A stretch of DNA of 64,000 bases, taken from positions 2,558,030-2,622,029 of the forward strand of contig NZ_LT962671.1 of NCBI RefSeq assembly GCF_900199545.1, written 5' to 3'. A program made the position numbers and the translations under genes. The notes beneath the pieces are model-generated. The model was not told the origin of the DNA. It saw only the letters and a program-made list of their open reading frames with translations, and made no database searches. This document shows, one piece after another, positions 55,676 through 64,000 of the stretch (the first letter of the stretch is position 1; each line of letters starts with the position of its first letter). Origin of the DNA: Raoultibacter massiliensis. Its GTDB lineage: Bacteria; Actinomycetota; Coriobacteriia; Coriobacteriales; Eggerthellaceae.

Positions 55676-57391
55676 TCATCGATGCTCCCGTGGAGCCGCC
55701 TGCAAGCAATGCAACGACGATCTGAATTCAGCAGACTGAAGCGCTCTCAAGCGATAGCAAGCGAGAAGCCTCTCGCGCGTATGGTGCCTGTCCAGGTCGA
55801 ACCCGAATCTTCGCTCAATGCTCTTTATGCGGTACAACACGTTGTTTCGATGCATATTGAGCGCCGTCGCAGTGGGAGTGGCCTTTCTCTCGCATGCCAA
55901 GAACCTGTAGAGAAGTACCAGATCCGAAACATCGGAATCAACTGTCGAAGCAATGAGCTCGTCTATCTTCGAATTGACTAAGCAAAACGAGAGCAGATCG
56001 TCGTCTATGCGCACGCTCTCGTCTTCGAGACAGATGCAGAATGCCTCTTCGAAGCAAAACGAACTCTTCTCGCTCTCTCCATCGAAAGGATTTCGGAAAG
56101 CTCTTATGCAACGACGGTATTTCTCTACAAGCTTCGTCTGTCGATAGGCAAGAGGCAGATCGAAAAGAGATTCGAACTGATCGGATAAAAACGTACGGCA
56201 TCCATAGCGGTGGTTGAACGATTCGAACTCTTGTGCCAAATCGTACGTTGCCCTGCCTTCGCAAAACTCTGTTGTAAAGAGAAGCACCGTTCGATCTTCG
56301 TAATCGAAAACGAGCGCAGAGGGAAACTTGACCCGCAGCTTAGAGATCAGGTAATGCGGCTGATCCGTATAATCGCCCCAACTGCGATTGACGCAAGCAA
56401 CGCAAAAGCATCCGCGCGTTTCGACGCCCACGTTGGACATCTGATTGGATACGTAATCCCGATTGCAGAGGGGATCGCGTAGAAGCTTCAACAGAACGGA
56501 ACTGCCTGGACTGAATAGCTTGGTATCCCTTTTCTCAGCATGTTCAACCAGCCGTTTGCACATGCCCGTAAACAACGCGAACATGTCTTCGAGTCCTGGC
56601 GTATAGGGCTTGCTGCTGCACACCAATACGATATGACCCCAGTATTTTCCCTCAAGACGAATAATATCGGTCATGAACCGAAACGGCACACGTTCGGTGG
56701 GACCGAGAACGTCGATGCCCTTCTGCTCGCGCCAATCGGAGAGGAATCCGTGCTCTTGAGCCTGCTCCATAACAAACGGCCCATGAAACCCAAGCTGAAT
56801 AAGCTCTCGACTATAGGCATCGGGCGGAGCGGTATTCTTGGTGTACGCAACCAAACCGTATGTCGCGTCGGAAATGTCGAGAAACGTACCCAGTATCGCC
56901 TCGCTAACATCAACCATCTCTTGCAACGTACCCCGACGATCGATTATCCCCATGAGCCTTTCTATCCAAAACCCATACCTGAAAAGCATGAGCTGGATAC
57001 GGGACTGCACTTCCATAAGCGAAATATTTCTCTCCTTATGGACAAGAACGAGCAGTCTTTTAACCACCTGAGAATCGAGCGCCTCAAGCGCGGATCTTTC
57101 CCTGTCTCCCTTTTTGAGCACCAAAATGCCGATCGCATAGGGGTTCGCTCTCATTTCCTGCTCGACATTATCGAGTCGGAGCAGATAAAGCAACGTCGAT
57201 TGCTTTTCCGCCGAAACGACCGCGCCCATAAGCTCGTCCTGATCATCGGCTATCGGGACGGAGCACCAAGTGATGCGGCGACGCATGTCGGCTGGCTGAG
57301 ATACAACTTCGAAGTCCGCCAGAAAATCGACAAGCGCATTTATCGTAGGAGCTGTAACCGGACTGAAAAGGTTGGTGTAGTCGATTCCCAT
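55676..57391 (-). CDS. PucR/CdaR-type transcriptional regulator
   Basis: The 571-aa soluble product has a C-terminal PucR helix-turn-helix (LNMHRNNVLYRIKSIERRFGFDLD), a central GGDEF-like/CdaR middle region and an N-terminal sensory region of about 250 residues. The Met at 57391 follows GGGGGAAGAGAGA; the longer frame to 57478 has no ribosome site. PucR-type proteins usually activate catabolic genes in response to the substrate. It lies at the head of the molybdopterin cluster, 123 bases before the TIM-barrel gene, and differs from the LuxR type used elsewhere in this window. Confidence 0.88.
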   Translation of the reverse strand: MGIDYTNLFSPVTAPTINALVDFLADFEVVSQPADMRRRITWCSVPIADDQDELMGAVVSAEKQSTLLYLLRLDNVEQEMRANPYAIGILVLKKGDRERSALEALDSQVVKRLLVLVHKERNISLMEVQSRIQLMLFRYGFWIERLMGIIDRRGTLQEMVDVSEAILGTFLDISDATYGLVAYTKNTAPPDAYSRELIQLGFHGPFVMEQAQEHGFLSDWREQKGIDVLGPTERVPFRFMTDIIRLEGKYWGHIVLVCSSKPYTPGLEDMFALFTGMCKRLVEHAEKRDTKLFSPGSSVLLKLLRDPLCNRDYVSNQMSNVGVETRGCFCVACVNRSWGDYTDQPHYLISKLRVKFPSALVFDYEDRTVLLFTTEFCEGRATYDLAQEFESFNHRYGCRTFLSDQFESLFDLPLAYRQTKLVEKYRRCIRAFRNPFDGESEKSSFCFEEAFCICLEDESVRIDDDLLSFCLVNSKIDELIASTVDSDVSDLVLLYRFLACERKATPTATALNMHRNNVLYRIKSIERRFGFDLDRHHTRERLLACYRLRALQSAEFRSSLHCLQAAPREHR

Positions 57392-57585
57392 TCTCTCTTC
57401 CCCCAAAAAGTCGAAGCGACTATCCGACGGCATTTGAAATTCGGACGGATAAAACTCCGCTATCATTCTAATCTCCAATGGGGAACAGGGCTACGTCTTT
57501 TTCAAGCTCGCTTACGTGCGCCTACGAAAACCACAACGCGCCCGCCGCATAAAAGACGGACGCGTTGCACTGGAGGTTTTGCCTT

Positions 57586-57810
57586 TTACTCGGTCGGCTT
57601 CCCTTCGGGCTTTCCTGGAGCCGCTGGAGCACCGGGGGATTTCGGGGCATCGGGAGCGCCGGGGGCACCCGGGGCACCGGGGGATTTCGGGGCATCGGGA
57701 GCACCGGGAGCACCTGGGGCACCGGGGGATTTCGGGGCATCGGGAGCACCGGGAGCACCTGGGGCACCTGGGGTATCGCCAATGGTAATGTCAGGTGGTC
57801 TGAAGCACAT
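57586..57810 (-). CDS. small collagen-like Gly-Ala-Pro repeat protein, 74 aa
   Basis: The product starts MCFRPPDITIG and then consists of three 15-residue repeats of the type SPGAPGAPGAPDAPK plus flanking partial units, rich in Pro, Ala and Gly. The Met at 57810 has AAAGGA upstream. No membrane segment or signal peptide. The MCFRPP opening looks deliberate and recalls a family of tiny proteins, but I cannot name a function. It is divergent from reductase 8 (249 bases) and upstream of the PucR gene. Confidence 0.6.
   Translation of the reverse strand: MCFRPPDITIGDTPGAPGAPGAPDAPKSPGAPGAPGAPDAPKSPGAPGAPGAPDAPKSPGAPAAPGKPEGKPTE
57631..57765. repeat. three tandem copies of a 45-bp unit
   Basis: Units start at 57631, 57676 and 57721 with the same ACCGGGGGATTTCGGGGCAT opening and differ at only a few third-position bases. 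They encode the 15-residue repeat of the small collagen-like protein. Confidence 0.93.
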
Positions 57811-58059
57811 GGGAATCATCCTTTCGTTGTCGACGCGATGCAAAGAATTTTAATTTGCACCATCGTGCTTTTCCTCACCATTGCGAACACTCTTAACGTC
57901 ATCCTATTGGGAGTTTGCACAATAGACCGCAGGACGCACGCACCGCAGGGCTTCACAATCCCGCAACATCTCGCTGCACCCCCGCAACGCATGCCCTTCT
58001 ATTCGACCCTGCCGCGCCCTCGTATGATCGGCTCGTTAGCGGAAACGATGGGAGGAGCC

Positions 58060-59850
58060 ATGAAAGAAGGAAACAACATAACACGAAGGAGCTTTCTCGG
58101 AGGCGCAGCGATCGGCGCATTGTCGCTCGGCATGCTCGGAGGATGCGCGCCCAAAGCCCAAGACAGCGCAGAGGCAACCGCGCCCACAGCAACCGGCGAG
58201 CTCATTCAATCGGTCGACAACCAAGCGAAATACAGTTTCGAAATTCCCCCTGAGCCCATTGCCGACAGCGACATAGCAGAGACTACCGAGCACGATGTCG
58301 TGGTCATCGGATCCGGCCCCTCGGGGCTGTGCACGGCCCTTTCCTGTCTGGAAAAAGGCGTCGACGTCGTCCTATTCACCGCCAGCTCCCAGCCCATCGG
58401 GCGCGGCGGTTCGTACCAGGCATTCGGATCGAAATTCCAAAAGGAAATGGGCGTAGAGTACGACAAGCACTCCCCTGAACTCAAACGGGTTCTCATGATG
58501 GAGCAGTATTCCGCAGGCCATGTGACCGACCAACAGAAATGGTCGCGCTGGATCGAGAACTCTGCCGAAACCATGGACTGGATGCTCGACATCATGGAAA
58601 AGCAGGGTCTGCACGTCATGCTGGAAAACGGCTACGAGGATCCCGAGGGCTTCCTCGACTCCCCGCCGTCCTCGCACTGCTTCTACACCGATGACGATAC
58701 GTGCGGCCCGGTGACCGGTGCGCCCAAGGTAGCCAAGGCCTTTGCCACCGAGTACGAATCCCAGGGCGGCGAGATCCACTGGAAGACCCGCGCGCTGTAC
58801 CTCATCCGCGACAACGACAACACCGGCCGCGTATCGGCCGTCGTAGCCGAGCGGAAGGACGGAACCTACGTGAAGTACGTTGCGCGCAAGGGCATCGTCA
58901 TGGCAACGGGCGACTTCTCGAGTAACCGGGAAATGATGGCGAAGTACGCGCCGTTCGCCTACGACGCTTTCAAAGACGTGCTGGCGTTCACCGACAAACA
59001 GGACGACGTCAACTACGACCTGATGGATTCCTTCGTTGGCATATACCCTGGCGACGGGCATAAAATGGGCCTGTGGGTTGGAGCCGCTTGGCAAAACGCC
59101 CCTGTTGCACCCATGATCAACTGCGGAGCCATTGGACCGAAGTACCATTATGCCGCGAACTTCTGGGGCATTAACCTCGACGCGAACGGCAATCGCTTCA
59201 TGCGGGAAACCACGAACTTCGCCTACGCCGCCTACCCCGTCCTCATGAACCCCGATCACTGCGCCTACTACGTATGGGATACCGGATATGCAAGCCGCAG
59301 CGAACATGGCTGGTCGCAGTGGGGCTGCTCGTACAAAGACACCAACGGGACGCTGCCCCTCACCCGCGAAGAGGAAATCGCCCGCTGGGAAAAGGAAGTC
59401 GAAGCCGGCAACTGGGTCAAGGGCGACACTCTCGACGAACTGCTCGCACAAATGGAAGGCCTCGACGTCGAAAACGCCAAAGCGACCATCGAACGCTACA
59501 ACGGCTATGCGGAGAGCGGCCGAGACGAGGAATACCAGGTGAATCCCGATTTTCTCTTCCCCATCGCCGAAGGGCCCTTCTACGGGGCCAAGACAAAGAT
59601 CGGCAGCGACTTCAGCTCGGGCAACAATCTTCCCAGCTTCCTGACCATCTGCGGAGGCCTGCGCACCGACGAGCACAACCGCGTATGCGATTCCGACAAC
59701 CACCCCATCGAAGGCCTCTACAACGTGGGCATCATGACAGGTGATTTCTATGCGGGCATCTACAGCTTCGCCGTCTTCGGACAGAATCACGGCGCATGCT
59801 GCCTGACGCTTCCGCACCTGCTCGCCTCGGAATTCGCCGAAATGAGCTAG
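58060..59850 (+). CDS. Tat-exported FAD-dependent reductase 8
   Basis: The 596-aa product begins MKEGNNITRRSFLGG (RR 9-10) with LGGC (Cys29). The FAD motif VVVIGSGPSGLCTA lies near 80. The C-terminal FAD contact is GLYNVGIMTGDFYAGIYSFAVFGQNHG, the most divergent tail of the set. No FMN-bind domain. GGAGGAG precedes the ATG; the long frame upstream reads antisense to the collagen-like gene and is rejected. A LysR gene, not a LuxR gene, follows on the same strand. Confidence 0.93.
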   Translation: MKEGNNITRRSFLGGAAIGALSLGMLGGCAPKAQDSAEATAPTATGELIQSVDNQAKYSFEIPPEPIADSDIAETTEHDVVVIGSGPSGLCTALSCLEKGVDVVLFTASSQPIGRGGSYQAFGSKFQKEMGVEYDKHSPELKRVLMMEQYSAGHVTDQQKWSRWIENSAETMDWMLDIMEKQGLHVMLENGYEDPEGFLDSPPSSHCFYTDDDTCGPVTGAPKVAKAFATEYESQGGEIHWKTRALYLIRDNDNTGRVSAVVAERKDGTYVKYVARKGIVMATGDFSSNREMMAKYAPFAYDAFKDVLAFTDKQDDVNYDLMDSFVGIYPGDGHKMGLWVGAAWQNAPVAPMINCGAIGPKYHYAANFWGINLDANGNRFMRETTNFAYAAYPVLMNPDHCAYYVWDTGYASRSEHGWSQWGCSYKDTNGTLPLTREEEIARWEKEVEAGNWVKGDTLDELLAQMEGLDVENAKATIERYNGYAESGRDEEYQVNPDFLFPIAEGPFYGAKTKIGSDFSSGNNLPSFLTICGGLRTDEHNRVCDSDNHPIEGLYNVGIMTGDFYAGIYSFAVFGQNHGACCLTLPHLLASEFAEMS

Positions 59851-59879
59851 GCGCCCAACTCCCCCGAAATCGCCTGACT

Positions 59880-59923
59880 CGCTTCGACAGCATCGCGACC
59901 ACATGCGCGGCGCTGTCGAAGCG
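59880..59923 (+). terminator. 12-bp hairpin between reductase 8 and the LysR gene
   Basis: CGCTTCGACAGC (59880-59891) pairs perfectly with 59912-59923; the 20-base loop can pair further. It lies 29 bases past the reductase stop, suggesting the LysR gene has its own promoter. No T-tract. Confidence 0.6.
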
Positions 59924-59988
59924 CGGTAAGCCCCGCCCTGTCCCCAAAGCATCGGGCGGTGTATCATGGCTTGAGGGAGGAAACCGAC

Positions 59989-60897
59989 GTGACCATTGAT
60001 CAGCTAATCATGTTCGTTGCCGTGTGCGAAAACGGCAGCATCAGCTCGGCAGCCAAAAGCGTGTTCTCTTCAAGGCAGGCCGTTTCGAAAGCCATCTCAT
60101 CTTTAGAAGCGGAGCTGAACGCCGCGCTGTTCACCCGATCCGTGGGCGGTGTCGAACTCACTTCCGCAGGAAAGAGCGTCTACACCGAAGCGAAGATCAT
60201 TCTCGATTCGAGGGCTCGCATGCTCGCCTTCTCCCTTGATACCGAAGACCAAGAGGAAGACCTGCGCATCGGGCTCGCCTACGGCGTGATGGGAGCGCTC
60301 GGAACTTCGCTCATCGAAGACTTCGAGCGGCAGCATCCTGCGATCCGCCTGATCCTCAGCGACGATTCCGATCTTGCCGTCGAAGAGAAAACCCTCGCCG
60401 GAACCTACGACGCATGCTTCGCCATCGAACCGATAGAGCGAACCAGGTTCACCGTGTTTCCCGTGTTTTCCGAAACCGTATACCTACAGGTTTATGCAGG
60501 CCATCCCCTTTTCGAGAAAGCCGAGATATCCCTCGACGACCTGAAGAACCAGCGATTCATCTGCCCGGGCCCCCAGCAAAAGGGAAACGAATCGTTTCTT
60601 CGATGGTGCAGCAGCGCAGGCTTTGCCCCGTCGATCGCAGACACGCAGGGCATCCATGAGTTCTCATCCCTCGAAACGATAGCCATGCGAGAAAAAGCCC
60701 TGTTCACCGCACCTGAAAGCATAACCGTTCTCGATCGGCCCCACGTTCGTACGATCCCGATACCCGAAGATCCCATACGTTGGGAGGCGTCGATCGCCAT
60801 CCCGCGGGGCACCGCCATGACCCGCGGCCTCACCGCGCTCGTTGACTTCTTCTCCCAAGCGAAACCCGACACGGTCAGCCGGCAAGATCCCGCGTAG
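59989..60897 (+). CDS. LysR-family transcriptional regulator
   Basis: From a GTG at 59989 with GGGAGGAAA before it, the product is 302 aa, the normal LysR length. The N-terminal helix-turn-helix reads TIDQLIMFVAVCENGSISSAAK ... SSRQAVSKAISSLE, and the substrate-binding domain follows (RIGLAYGVMGAL ... GHPLFEKAEISLDDL). It probably senses a small effector in the cytoplasm and controls reductase 8, 138 bases upstream. It has no membrane part, unlike the other reductase-linked regulators. Confidence 0.93.
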   Translation: MTIDQLIMFVAVCENGSISSAAKSVFSSRQAVSKAISSLEAELNAALFTRSVGGVELTSAGKSVYTEAKIILDSRARMLAFSLDTEDQEEDLRIGLAYGVMGALGTSLIEDFERQHPAIRLILSDDSDLAVEEKTLAGTYDACFAIEPIERTRFTVFPVFSETVYLQVYAGHPLFEKAEISLDDLKNQRFICPGPQQKGNESFLRWCSSAGFAPSIADTQGIHEFSSLETIAMREKALFTAPESITVLDRPHVRTIPIPEDPIRWEASIAIPRGTAMTRGLTALVDFFSQAKPDTVSRQDPA

Positions 60898-60912
60898 GAA
60901 CAGACCGACAGC

Positions 60913-60947
60913 AAAAAACGGCTCCTGGCTTCGCCCGCCAAGAGCCG
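60913..60947 (-). terminator. terminator of reductase 9
   Basis: On the minus strand a stem CGGCTC...GAGCCG with an inner TGGC/GCCA pairing (60919-60947) is followed by TTTTTT (60913-60918). It is 19 bases past the stop and is the best Rho-independent terminator in the window. Confidence 0.85.
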
Positions 60948-60965
60948 CCTTCCCGCTAGCGCGCT

Positions 60966-62618
60966 TTACTTGCTTTCGCCCAGGATTTCCCTGACAGAGT
61001 TTCTTCCCGAATAGAAGTTGTACGCCTGCATGCCTCCCGAAAGCTGGATGTTGTACGTCTCCTTGTACAGACAGCAGCTATCGACACCCGCGCTGAAGAG
61101 GCCCGAGATCGGTTCGCCCGTTTCGTCGAGCACGCGGTTCTGCCGATCGACCTTGATGCCCCCAATGGTTGCGCTGATGAACCGATCGGGATGAACCGCG
61201 TAGTACGGGCCATCGCCGATCGGATGGAGAATCTCGGCTCCCGCACCGAAATCCTCGTCGACTCCCGTTTCGCAGAATCCGTTCCAACGGTCTATCGTCG
61301 CCTGCAGAATAACGGCATCGACTCCGATCTCCGAAGCGATATCCTCGACCGTCTCGCCCTTCTTCACATTGTCCGTTCCCGCAAATTCCTCGAGTTCGCC
61401 CAGAAGACCTTCGAGCTTATCGCCCTTCTGGTATTTGACGAACCCGTAATCGATACCCTGATTCTCCAGCCGATCGATACTGTTCTGGTCGATGAGCGTC
61501 CACGTCTTCTTCTGAGTCGACATGGCGTTCAAGGTCAACATGGCGAAGTATTTGGCAAACGTGTCTTCAGCCATGAATCTCTCGCCAATCTGGTTGATCA
61601 TAGGGAGGCATTGGTAATTGGTGGCGATGTTGATCGGCACCATGTCCTGGGCGCCCGTCGGCGTCTGAACGCACATCGTGTTGATGAAGCACACCGTGCC
61701 TGTTGCTGCACCCGCTTTTTTCATCATACGGTAGCCATCACCCGTCGCTGGAGTAACGAAACCTCCCGAAGTGCTCCAATCGATTCCCGAAAGCTCGGTC
61801 ATCAGTTCTTTATCTTGAGAGAAACCCCCCGTCGCCACGATGACGCCTTTGCCATTTACCTGCACGATAGTGCCATCGTCTTTCTCTGCGTACACGCCGA
61901 TCACCTCACCGTTTTCGACGACAAGATCCTTGCCTGTCGTCTCCAGGAAAACCGTAAGTCCCTCGCGACCATCCAAGTATTCGGTAACAATGGGAGCAAA
62001 GCTGCTGCCGCTTCCTCCCGGCCACCAATGAAAGCTCTCGAAGAAGCTTGCCCCTTGATAGGTATCAACACGGTCGAATTCAATTCCATGCTCCATCAGC
62101 CAATCGATGGTCTCGCCGCTCTGAGACACGAAGTCCCTCCAAAGATTTGCGTCGACTCGATAGTTCGTATAGGTAAGCTCCTCTTCAATTACGTCGAGGA
62201 CTGTCGGCAATTCGACTTGCGCATCCGTCTGCATCTTGCTTCCATACCCGAACACGCCTTCGGTTCCATATGCCATGCCTCCCAATTGGGCGGTTTTCTC
62301 GATCAGAACAACCTTGGCGCCTCTGTCCAGAGCCTCCATCACCGCTCCGATTCCTGCCGGACCAGCCCCCACAACAACCACATCGGCATCGACGACTTCT
62401 GCTGGATCGTACGTCACATGCTCGTCTTCTTGTGCGGCTGCCGCATCATTTGCACCAGCCTGAACGTCCTGAATGTTTTCCTTTGGAGAACAGCCAGCAA
62501 GGCTTGCCGCCATGAAGCCCATGGTGGTAAAACCCGCGGCAGCAATAAAGGAGCGTCGCGATAATCCCGTTTTCTCCTGGACGTTCTCATCACCCTGCCT
62601 TTTGTCTAATTCGTTCAT
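60966..62618 (-). CDS. Tat-exported FAD-dependent reductase 9
   Basis: The 550-aa product has a hydrophilic 20-residue lead, LSRRSFIAA (RR 21-22) and LAGC (Cys43). FAD motif VVVGAGPAGIGAV near 80, then EKTAQLGGMAYGTEG. The tail GLFSAGVDSCCLYKETYNIQLSGGMQAYNFYSGR resembles that of reductase 7. GGAGGGATGGG precedes the ATG. It is divergent from LuxR 8, with 241 bases between the starts. Confidence 0.94.
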   Translation of the reverse strand: MNELDKRQGDENVQEKTGLSRRSFIAAAGFTTMGFMAASLAGCSPKENIQDVQAGANDAAAAQEDEHVTYDPAEVVDADVVVVGAGPAGIGAVMEALDRGAKVVLIEKTAQLGGMAYGTEGVFGYGSKMQTDAQVELPTVLDVIEEELTYTNYRVDANLWRDFVSQSGETIDWLMEHGIEFDRVDTYQGASFFESFHWWPGGSGSSFAPIVTEYLDGREGLTVFLETTGKDLVVENGEVIGVYAEKDDGTIVQVNGKGVIVATGGFSQDKELMTELSGIDWSTSGGFVTPATGDGYRMMKKAGAATGTVCFINTMCVQTPTGAQDMVPINIATNYQCLPMINQIGERFMAEDTFAKYFAMLTLNAMSTQKKTWTLIDQNSIDRLENQGIDYGFVKYQKGDKLEGLLGELEEFAGTDNVKKGETVEDIASEIGVDAVILQATIDRWNGFCETGVDEDFGAGAEILHPIGDGPYYAVHPDRFISATIGGIKVDRQNRVLDETGEPISGLFSAGVDSCCLYKETYNIQLSGGMQAYNFYSGRNSVREILGESK

Positions 62619-62859
62619 TTGCCCATCCCTCCATTCGATAGCGATTACATCAGAGCCGGTTTTTCAACGCATGCCTTAAAAGAGACGCCCGCGTCGACAG
62701 CTTCGGCTCACATGAGAAATGCTAGGAGCTTCGCATTTCACCCACATCGATAAGAACCCCCCATTCCCATCGATAGAAACACGTGATTTGTATCGTGCGG
62801 GCCAGTTCGAACGACCCAGCAAAACGTAAACCTGATAAAATAGCCAGCGGGAGGATAGT
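62619..62859. promoter_or_regulatory. divergent control region of reductase 9 and LuxR 8
   Basis: A GAAATGC/GCATTTC dyad (62716-62722, 62733-62739) and two direct CATCGATA words (about 62745 and 62768) lie between the starts. A TAAAAT near 62837 could serve LuxR 8. Candidates for operator and promoter by position only. Confidence 0.4.
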
Positions 62860-64000
62860 ATGAAAACTGCTTGGCTCCATCGGTACGCAATCTGCGGAAT
62901 GGCCTTTTACTTCGCCCTGGTATTCTGCTCATTTCCTACGACAGAAGCGACCTCGGTTCTAGGCGGAGCGATACAAGGGTCACGGCCTCCGGCTCTCGTC
63001 ATCGCTTATTCCGGAATCTTTGCCGCAGTCGCCTTGCCCGTTTTTGCAAGAGCCTTCGGGATCGGTAGGCTTGACCGAAAACTGCAGGTTTGCGCGTGCG
63101 TTCTTCAATATGCTGGCATGGCGGCTATCGTTGCCTTGCCTCTGCAAAACGGTGTATGGCATATCTTTTTCGGCAGTTTTCTACTCGGGTCCGGAAATGC
63201 ATGCGCAATTTTCGCATGGGGAGCTTTGCTCACCACCTTTGAAGAAGGCGATGTCGAGAAGACCCTTCTTTCTGTGCTGCTCTTGACCGGAACGATAATA
63301 GCGCTCGCCATCGGGCTTCTGGACAGCTATTCTTATATCGCAATCGTCACGTTCCCGATAGTGTCGCTTCTATGCTATCTGCGAACCGCCTTGCCTGGCA
63401 AAAGAGCTGTTTCGAAAACGCGAACTCCCGTATCTCAAACAAGTTATCCGAAACATTTCGCAGTGGGCTTGGCAAAGACGGTTCTGGCTTTCGCTTTGGT
63501 CAGTTTTACATGGCAAATGTTTGCGGGCACTCTGGGTATCGAACCGTCAACAAAGGAGATCCTCTTCGCATTCGGATTCATTCTATCCGCACTCCTTATT
63601 CAGCTGTTCACCCAATATTCTCCCAGTATCGATCTTTCGCTATCGACAAGATGGGCCTTCCCCATCATAGCAGCAGGTTTGCTATGCGAACTGCTTGACG
63701 CGCCTTTTCTCGCTCCGCTCGCTTGCCTTGCGTTCGCATGTGCGCACGCATTCCTCGAAACCACGATGAGAATGCAAGCCATAAGAGCCGATCAACAAGC
63801 GAACCTCCCTTCGCCTGAGATAATGGGGTGGGGATTCGCGGCGATTAGCCTCGGCGCCGTAATAGGCGAGCTGGCATTCCTTGCCGCAGAGCCCCTCTTC
63901 ATTGACGAAAAGACCATCGTCGTACCGGCATTGCTCGTTGCGCTTGTGTTTGCAAGCGCATTTCTTTCAGGGAACCCCGAAAGAGCCGACGAAGCCAGAT
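62860..64000 (+). CDS. membrane LuxR-type regulator 8 (3' partial)
   Basis: From the ATG at 62860, preceded by GGGAGG, the frame stays open to the end of the window (380 codons). The visible part is a polytopic membrane domain with about twelve hydrophobic segments, including the GSGNACAIFAWGALL segment that parallels LLIGVSNGMFFLLWGEVF of LuxR 3. The DNA-binding end is outside the window, so the LuxR assignment rests on position (divergent from reductase 9) and the membrane pattern. Confidence 0.8.
   Translation, partial: MKTAWLHRYAICGMAFYFALVFCSFPTTEATSVLGGAIQGSRPPALVIAYSGIFAAVALPVFARAFGIGRLDRKLQVCACVLQYAGMAAIVALPLQNGVWHIFFGSFLLGSGNACAIFAWGALLTTFEEGDVEKTLLSVLLLTGTIIALAIGLLDSYSYIAIVTFPIVSLLCYLRTALPGKRAVSKTRTPVSQTSYPKHFAVGLAKTVLAFALVSFTWQMFAGTLGIEPSTKEILFAFGFILSALLIQLFTQYSPSIDLSLSTRWAFPIIAAGLLCELLDAPFLAPLACLAFACAHAFLETTMRMQAIRADQQANLPSPEIMGWGFAAISLGAVIGELAFLAAEPLFIDEKTIVVPALLVALVFASAFLSGNPERADEAR

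Noticed and set aside
57565-58059. N-terminal extension of reductase 8 with Gly/Thr repeats
   Set aside because: It is the antisense reading of the collagen-like repeat; GGAGGAG directly before 58060 and the Tat signal fix the start.

Overview
The window looks like a chromosomal segment of a gut actinobacterium of the family Eggerthellaceae (Coriobacteriia; the Eggerthella/Gordonibacter/Adlercreutzia group). No rRNA or housekeeping marker is present to fix the genus. The inference rests on three things: GC-rich coding sequence with GTG/TTG starts, repeated Tat-exported flavoprotein reductases beside polytopic membrane proteins with a C-terminal LuxR helix-turn-helix, and an NRAMP-related transporter of the magnesium-type (NRMT) subgroup.

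Layout. 1-2105: an MgtE-N/CBS protein (5' end outside the window) and an NRMT-like transporter, followed by an intergenic 33-bp inverted repeat. 2582-5885: Rrf2 regulator, 5-formyl-THF cyclo-ligase and, overlapping it by 4 nt, the first membrane LuxR protein. 5991-11356: flavoprotein reductase, NhaC-type antiporter and sodium:solute symporter on the minus strand. 12069-15667: divergent LuxR / FMN-FAD reductase pair. 15793-19687: KamA-like radical SAM aminomutase, a candidate small RNA, PaaK-like CoA ligase and a GGDEF protein. 20187-30155: reductase, LuxR, indolepyruvate:ferredoxin oxidoreductase iorAB (with a perfect parS-like palindrome inside iorA), LuxR and an FMN-FAD reductase. 30300-31060: an IS200-type insertion. 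31145-34081: PRC-barrel, VanW and a Glu-Pro repeat protein. 34515-38361: Tat-exported old-yellow-enzyme-type reductase and LuxR. 38522-41216: purE and a secreted papain-like protease. 41544-48309: LuxR, two reductases, LuxR. 48386-57391: a minus-strand cluster of zinc-ribbon protein, MFS carrier, SLC13-like permease, short 4Fe-4S protein, molybdopterin oxidoreductase, a TIM-barrel-like protein and a PucR-type regulator. 57586-64000: a collagen-like small protein, reductase with a LysR gene, and reductase with a divergent LuxR gene running off the end.

How it works together. The dominant theme is an array of exported reductases (eight fumarate-reductase-like flavoproteins and one old-yellow-enzyme-type protein), each with a twin-arginine signal ending in a lipobox-like cysteine and each next to a dedicated regulator (eight membrane LuxR proteins, one LysR). 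This fits an anaerobe that respires many different organic electron acceptors and tunes each reductase to its own substrate. Two of the reductases carry an FMN-binding domain with a flavinylation motif. The molybdopterin cluster is the most likely separate pathway: a cytoplasmic-looking Mo enzyme with a reduced Fe-S partner, two transporters and its own PucR-type regulator, possibly related to catechol dehydroxylases or pyrogallol transhydroxylase. iorAB and paaK suggest fermentative oxidation of aromatic amino acids to aryl-acetyl-CoA.
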